DNA from: Rhodoplanes sp. Z2-YC6860
Lineage (GTDB): Bacteria; Pseudomonadota; Alphaproteobacteria; Rhizobiales; Xanthobacteraceae
Assembly (NCBI RefSeq): GCF_001579845.1
Contig: NZ_CP007440.1
Span: 2,298,001-2,362,000 of the forward strand
Reading direction: 5' to 3'
Length of the DNA: 64,000 nucleotides
Shown here: piece after piece, positions 59,994 to 64,000 of the stretch
Position numbering within the stretch: position 1 is the stretch's first letter
Layout: each line of letters opens with the position of its first letter
Notes under the pieces: generated by a model
Told to the model about the DNA's origin: nothing
Database searches by the model: none
The model's input: only the letters and a program-made list of their open reading frames with translations
Translations under genes and position numbers: made by a program

Positions 59994-62099
59994 ATGGCTG
60001 ACCCCGAGCTTTCAAAGCTTTTGAGGCCGCGCTCGGTGGCCGTGGTCGGCGCCTCTGCGCGCGAGGGGTCGACTGGTCTCCGTCTCTTGCGCCACCTTCG
60101 GATGGGCGGCTTCGACGGGCCTGTTTATCCCATCAACCCGCGCTACCCCGAAATTCTCGGCATTCCCTGCTATCGGACACTGTCCGATGTGCCCGGGCCG
60201 ATCGACGCCATGTTCATTGCCCTCCCGGCGGACGCCGTACTCCCGGTGCTGGAGGAGGGCGGGCGGCTCGGCGTCGGCGCGGCCGTCGTCAATGCCGCAG
60301 GCTTTGCCGATGCAGGCCAGGATGGCACGGCGATACAGGACGAGATGGTCCGAGTAGCCACGCAGTCCAGCATGGCGCTGTGCGGGCCGAACACCAACGG
60401 CGTGATGAGTTTGCTTGGCAACGCCTATCTCTGCGGCTTCGTGCCTCACGAGGGCGCCAAGCGGGGCGGCGTCGCGATCTGCACCCAAAGCGGCTCACTG
60501 GCGAACATGCTGAGCCGGGATATCGCAGGTCTCGGATCGGCCTATGTGGTATCGGCCGGCAACGAAGCGATCCTGACGACGGCCGAATATCTCGAAGCCT
60601 TTGTCCGCGATGACCAGGTCAAGGTGATCCTGTTGACCCTCGAAGCGGTGCGCCGACCGGCCGCTCTGGCACAGGCGGCGCTCGCTGCGGCCGCCAAGGG
60701 CAAGACCGTCATTGCGTTGAAGGTCGGACGGAGCGAACGCGGACGTGCTGCGGTTCAGGCCCACACGGGCGCACTCGCCGGCGAGGACGCGCTTTACGAC
60801 GCGTATTTTCGTCGGCTCGGCATTGTGCGAGTGGGCGATCTCGATGAGATGGTCGAAACGGCGGCGATGTTCGTGGCCCAGCCGCGGCCGCCGGCACATG
60901 TCGGGCTCGTGCCGATGACGTTCTCTGGCGGTCACGCCGCAATGCTCGCTGACCTGTGCGAGGATCTCGGATTGGCTCTCGCAGTGCTCTCGGAGCAGAC
61001 CCGCACCAAGTTGAAGGCGATCTTTCCTTCGTGGTGGCAGCCGAGCAATCCCATCGACGCATGGGGCGATGGCTGGGACCCGCTACGCTTCGAGCAGACC
61101 TTGGAAATCGTCGCGGCCGATCCGGCAGCGTCGATGATTGTCATGACCATCATGCCGCAACCGGCACGGCGGATCAGCAGCGAGGTCGCGACCATCCTGC
61201 GCCGGATCGCCGAGCGTTCAGGCTGTCGCTGTGCGCTGATCAGCGATTCGTCTGGCGGCCCGCGCGAGCCTTCGGTCGCGGAAGTGCTCGATGGATCCGG
61301 AATCGCCTACCTGTCGGGCCTTCGCAATGGAATGACCGCGATCGCGCGCTGGGCCAAGGCGCGGCCGCCCGAGCAGGCGCCCAAAACCCCCGCCACGTTG
61401 CTGGAGGAGTGTCGCGCCTTCGTGGCGGGGTGCGGCGGCATGAACGAGCCGCAGCGTTTTGCCTTCATGACCTCGATTGGGAGCCCGATGCTGGAGAGCG
61501 AGGTCGTGAGGACAGCGGCCGATGCGGCTCGTGCCGCGCAATTGATCGGGGCCCCTGTGGTTTTGAAGGGGTGCGCGCCGGATGTGCTTCACAAATCCGA
61601 GCATGGTCTTGTGGCGATCGGGCTTGCGGATGCCGCGAAGGTGTCCGCCGCCTTCGATGAGCTATCGGCCAAGCTGAGACGGATATCGCGTTCGCCGCTG
61701 GCAGAAATCATGCTCCAGCCGCTGGCCAAAACCGGAATAGAACTCATCGTCGGAGTGAGGAACCATCCAGGGTTCGGCTCCTTGTTGGTCGTTGGCCTCG
61801 GTGGCACCTTCGTCGAGTTGCTGAAGGAGTCGAGCGAGCGGCTTGGCCCGGTGGATCAGACGACGGCGAGGGCAATGCTAGACGAAACCCGCGCCGGTCG
61901 CGTCCTGCGCGGGTTTCGGGGGCAAGGCCCATACGATATCGATGCGGCTGCGGCAGCGATTGCGGCGGTTTCGCATTTTGGCGCGGCCACGATTGGCAGT
62001 GTTGCTGCGCTGGAGATCAATCCGATGATCGTTCACAAAGCCGGCGAGGGCGTCTCTGGAGTCGATTTGGTGATCGAGTTGCAGCCGCGCGCGGTCTAA
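59994..62099 (+). CDS. ADP-forming acyl-CoA synthetase (acetate-CoA ligase-like)
   Basis: A 701-residue fusion of the alpha and beta parts of NDP-forming acyl-CoA synthetases. The CoA-binding domain starts RPRSVAVVGASAREGSTG; the ligase domains follow with CGPNTNGVMS and CTQSGSLANML. The phospho-His is H257 in QAHTGALAGEDALYDA. The C-terminal ATP-grasp part shows VVLKGCAPDVLHKSEHGLV and LEINPMIV. The enzyme activates a carboxylic acid to its CoA ester. It follows the binding-protein gene by 13 bp and neighbours an enoyl-CoA hydratase, fitting degradation of an imported acid such as an aromatic or hydroxycinnamic one. Confidence 0.9.
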   Translation: MADPELSKLLRPRSVAVVGASAREGSTGLRLLRHLRMGGFDGPVYPINPRYPEILGIPCYRTLSDVPGPIDAMFIALPADAVLPVLEEGGRLGVGAAVVNAAGFADAGQDGTAIQDEMVRVATQSSMALCGPNTNGVMSLLGNAYLCGFVPHEGAKRGGVAICTQSGSLANMLSRDIAGLGSAYVVSAGNEAILTTAEYLEAFVRDDQVKVILLTLEAVRRPAALAQAALAAAAKGKTVIALKVGRSERGRAAVQAHTGALAGEDALYDAYFRRLGIVRVGDLDEMVETAAMFVAQPRPPAHVGLVPMTFSGGHAAMLADLCEDLGLALAVLSEQTRTKLKAIFPSWWQPSNPIDAWGDGWDPLRFEQTLEIVAADPAASMIVMTIMPQPARRISSEVATILRRIAERSGCRCALISDSSGGPREPSVAEVLDGSGIAYLSGLRNGMTAIARWAKARPPEQAPKTPATLLEECRAFVAGCGGMNEPQRFAFMTSIGSPMLESEVVRTAADAARAAQLIGAPVVLKGCAPDVLHKSEHGLVAIGLADAAKVSAAFDELSAKLRRISRSPLAEIMLQPLAKTGIELIVGVRNHPGFGSLLVVGLGGTFVELLKESSERLGPVDQTTARAMLDETRAGRVLRGFRGQGPYDIDAAAAAIAAVSHFGAATIGSVAALEINPMIVHKAGEGVSGVDLVIELQPRAV

Positions 62100-62120
62100 G
62101 CGTGGGACCGACGACGGAGA

Positions 62121-63008
62121 TCAACCGTTCTTCCGCGCTTCTCGTCCTTTCTTCGAACGCGGCCCCATTGGCTCAGGTTGGAATGGCCCGTCGCGCATTT
62201 GCAGATACGCTTTCAGACCTTCATTGCGCTGGGTTTCGAAAAGTTTTTCTCGATAGTCGTTGTGTGAACAGTGCGCCATTGCGCCGAGGGCGCCCTCCAG
62301 CAGCAGGCCCGAATAGAGGCCAGACGCCTGGATGCCGAGCATCGTGATGGCCTTGTTGAGCCTCACCGAGGGCTCCGGCACCGTGGCGATGCGTTTGGCG
62401 AGCGCCCGCGTTCGATCCATCAGTTCATCATGCGGCACCACCTCATTGACCATGCCGATGCGCAACGCCTCCTGGGCGTCGAAATGATCGCCGGTCAGGC
62501 CCCAGCGGTTGGCGGATTTCCATCCGCACAGGGCAGCCAGCAAAAAGGTGGAGTTGGAGATGTGCCGGACCTCCGGTTGTGCGAACACCGCCTTGTCCGA
62601 AGCAATCGTGATGTCGGCGGCGATCTGGTACCAGAAGCCGCCACCCATCGCCCATCCATTGACCGCGGCGATGATCGGCTTTCCGAGCCGCCACATATGG
62701 GTCCACTGGGTGACGCGGCCGCCGTCGTTGCGTTGCCAGTACTCGATGAACTCCGCGATGGACTTGCCCTTGGGGTCCGATTTGCGGGTGCCCTTCTCGT
62801 TTTTCTGGCCCTGGTCGTACCCCGCGCAGAAGGCCGCGCCGTTTCCGGTGAGGATGATGACGCGCACCGCCGGGTCCGCATCGGCCTCGTCGAACCTCCG
62901 GTGCATCTCGGCCTGGACCTCAGGCGTCAGTGCATTCATGCGATCCGGGCGGTTGATTGTGATCGTGGCGATGCTGTCATCGACCGAGTAAAGTATGTCC
63001 TGTGTCAT
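62121..63008 (-). CDS. Enoyl-CoA hydratase/isomerase family protein
   Basis: A 295-residue crotonase-fold protein. The oxyanion-hole segments are FCAGYDQG and WAMGGGFWYQIAAD, and the second catalytic region is FAQPEVRHI. The position usually holding the first catalytic Glu (after GGG) is FW here, so hydratase chemistry may be altered. It acts on a CoA thioester, probably the product of the acyl-CoA synthetase, whose 3' end is 21 bp away in the convergent orientation. It may be co-transcribed with the binding protein upstream. Confidence 0.88.
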   Translation of the reverse strand: MTQDILYSVDDSIATITINRPDRMNALTPEVQAEMHRRFDEADADPAVRVIILTGNGAAFCAGYDQGQKNEKGTRKSDPKGKSIAEFIEYWQRNDGGRVTQWTHMWRLGKPIIAAVNGWAMGGGFWYQIAADITIASDKAVFAQPEVRHISNSTFLLAALCGWKSANRWGLTGDHFDAQEALRIGMVNEVVPHDELMDRTRALAKRIATVPEPSVRLNKAITMLGIQASGLYSGLLLEGALGAMAHCSHNDYREKLFETQRNEGLKAYLQMRDGPFQPEPMGPRSKKGREARKNG

Positions 63009-63052
63009 TTGTTACCCTGTGAGTTTTCGCGACTGAATCTGCAGTGATCGAT

Positions 63053-64000
63053 TTAGGATTGCAGCCAACGCTCCATCCGGCGCTGCACCTGGACGTAGTT
63101 GTCGGCCCACCATTCCGCATTCATGAGATGGGCGACGCGCAGGTTGTCCGGATGGGTCGGCAATTGCGTCGCCACCTCTGGCGCCAACAGATCGAATGCC
63201 TTTGAATTGAGCGGCGCGTAGTAGAGCAGGCGTGCAAAAGCTGCCTGCGGTTCCGGACGTGCGACGAAATCGATGAATCTCATGGCGCCGGACGGATTGG
63301 GGGAGCCAACGGGCACGACCCAGCCCTGACGGTCGCTTTCAGTGATGGCCTCGTTCCAAACGATCGCGAATGGCGCGCCGTTGTTGATCGACTCGGTGGC
63401 TCGCCCGTTCATCATCGTGATGAGATCGACCTCTTCCTGCTCCATCAGTTGCTGGGCCTGTGCGTTGTCCGACCACCAGGCCTTCACATGCGGTTTGATG
63501 CGGTCAAGCGAGCGGAAGGCGCGGTCGATATCCAGCGGATAGAAGCCTTCTTCCTTGACGCCGTCAGCCTTCAGCGCGGCGTCGATGGTCCAGATCGGCG
63601 GAGCCCGGCGGACGGCGCGGCGGCCCGGAAATTTGTCCACGTTCCAGAAATCGGCCCAGGATCTCGGGTGATCGTCGCCCGGCCATTTCTTTTTGTTGTA
63701 GCAGATCACCATTGAGAGCGTGTAGCTGCCGACCACGTTCGGCGCACGAAGTTGCGAGGCTGAAAGCTGCGACCGGTCGACGATATTGAAATCGATCGGC
63801 ATCAGCATGTTGGAGCGGTTGGCGAGGAGGATCTCGGCGCCCTGGGCCGAGAACACGTCAATCTGCTGAGCCTTGGCTTCGTGCATCGCGCGCACCCGCG
63901 CGAAGCTGTAAGGTTCCTGGTACTGCATTGGAATTCCGGTCTTGGCCGTAAAGGGATCGCCGAAGGCGGTCTGCGCCGCGCGTTTCCAGGCGCCGCCGAA
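63053..64000 (-). CDS. Extracellular solute-binding protein (PotD-like), cut by window edge
   Basis: The frame is open through the right edge, so the N-terminus is outside. The visible 315 residues (ending RRMERWLQS) closely match the binding protein at 58844: both have KKWPGDDHP.SWADFW, KFPGRRA.RR and QQLMEQEEVDLI. The pair are paralogues on opposite strands around the synthetase/hydratase genes, suggesting recognition of two related substrates. The Met at 63926 is internal. Confidence 0.88.
   Translation of the reverse strand, partial: FGGAWKRAAQTAFGDPFTAKTGIPMQYQEPYSFARVRAMHEAKAQQIDVFSAQGAEILLANRSNMLMPIDFNIVDRSQLSASQLRAPNVVGSYTLSMVICYNKKKWPGDDHPRSWADFWNVDKFPGRRAVRRAPPIWTIDAALKADGVKEEGFYPLDIDRAFRSLDRIKPHVKAWWSDNAQAQQLMEQEEVDLITMMNGRATESINNGAPFAIVWNEAITESDRQGWVVPVGSPNPSGAMRFIDFVARPEPQAAFARLLYYAPLNSKAFDLLAPEVATQLPTHPDNLRVAHLMNAEWWADNYVQVQRRMERWLQS

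Overview
The window looks like a chromosomal segment of a GC-rich alphaproteobacterium of the Bradyrhizobium / Rhodopseudomonas / Afipia group (Nitrobacteraceae). This rests on overall gene style: chemosensory genes fused by 1-14 nt overlaps, tripartite-tricarboxylate (Bug/TctC) remnants, PHA-granule and DUF4112 genes, and many 50-90 residue orphan proteins. No rRNA, tRNA, CRISPR array or intact insertion sequence was recognised.

Layout. 0-2.8 kb: end of a GT4 glycosyltransferase and a complete glycogen debranching enzyme (glgX). 2.8-4.6 kb: a small gene graveyard (CorA, LysR, UvrA-like and Bug/TctC fragments). 4.8-6.6 kb: a LysR regulator and a tandem rhodanese. 7.2-20.8 kb: a complete chemosensory cluster. 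A divergent CheC-like gene faces a soluble MCP with two signalling tips, then a triple CheW, CheB, a HEAT-repeat protein, CheR, CheY, CheA, a small conserved protein, a second CheY, a second CheC and a PAS hybrid histidine kinase. All pieces of the phosphorelay and adaptation system are present, but the receptor has no membrane segment or sensor domain.

21-41 kb is accessory DNA: a di-CxxCH secreted protein, an OprB porin, a DUF218 protein, an RcsF-like lipoprotein, many very small genes separated by strong intrinsic terminators, PHA_gran_rgn/DUF4112, an orphan MerR, a double cold-shock protein, a DUF892 ferritin-like protein, an AI-2E transporter, and several broken or chimeric genes (PAS/RlpA, SRAP, recombinase repeat, paralogue fragments).

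41.6-57.8 kb is a mobile defence island. It begins with a 5'-truncated GmrSD-type endonuclease and a CoiA-like gene. Then comes a translationally coupled Fic - GGCT/ChaC-like - RES operon behind two 29-bp palindromes. Divergent from it lies a DUF4365(DREN)-APAZ + short Argonaute pair (SPARDA type) whose Argonaute carries a one-base frameshift. After a decayed gene and an Rx4H (HEPN-like) protein comes a mobilisation module: tyrosine recombinase with two 28-bp candidate core sites, orphan DnaA domain IV, TraG/VirD4 coupling protein, relaxase and MobC-like protein. No mating-pair genes are present, so the element would need a helper system.

58-64 kb returns to metabolism: two related Tat/PotD-like substrate-binding proteins flank an ADP-forming acyl-CoA synthetase and an enoyl-CoA hydratase, suggesting uptake and CoA-dependent breakdown of an organic acid.
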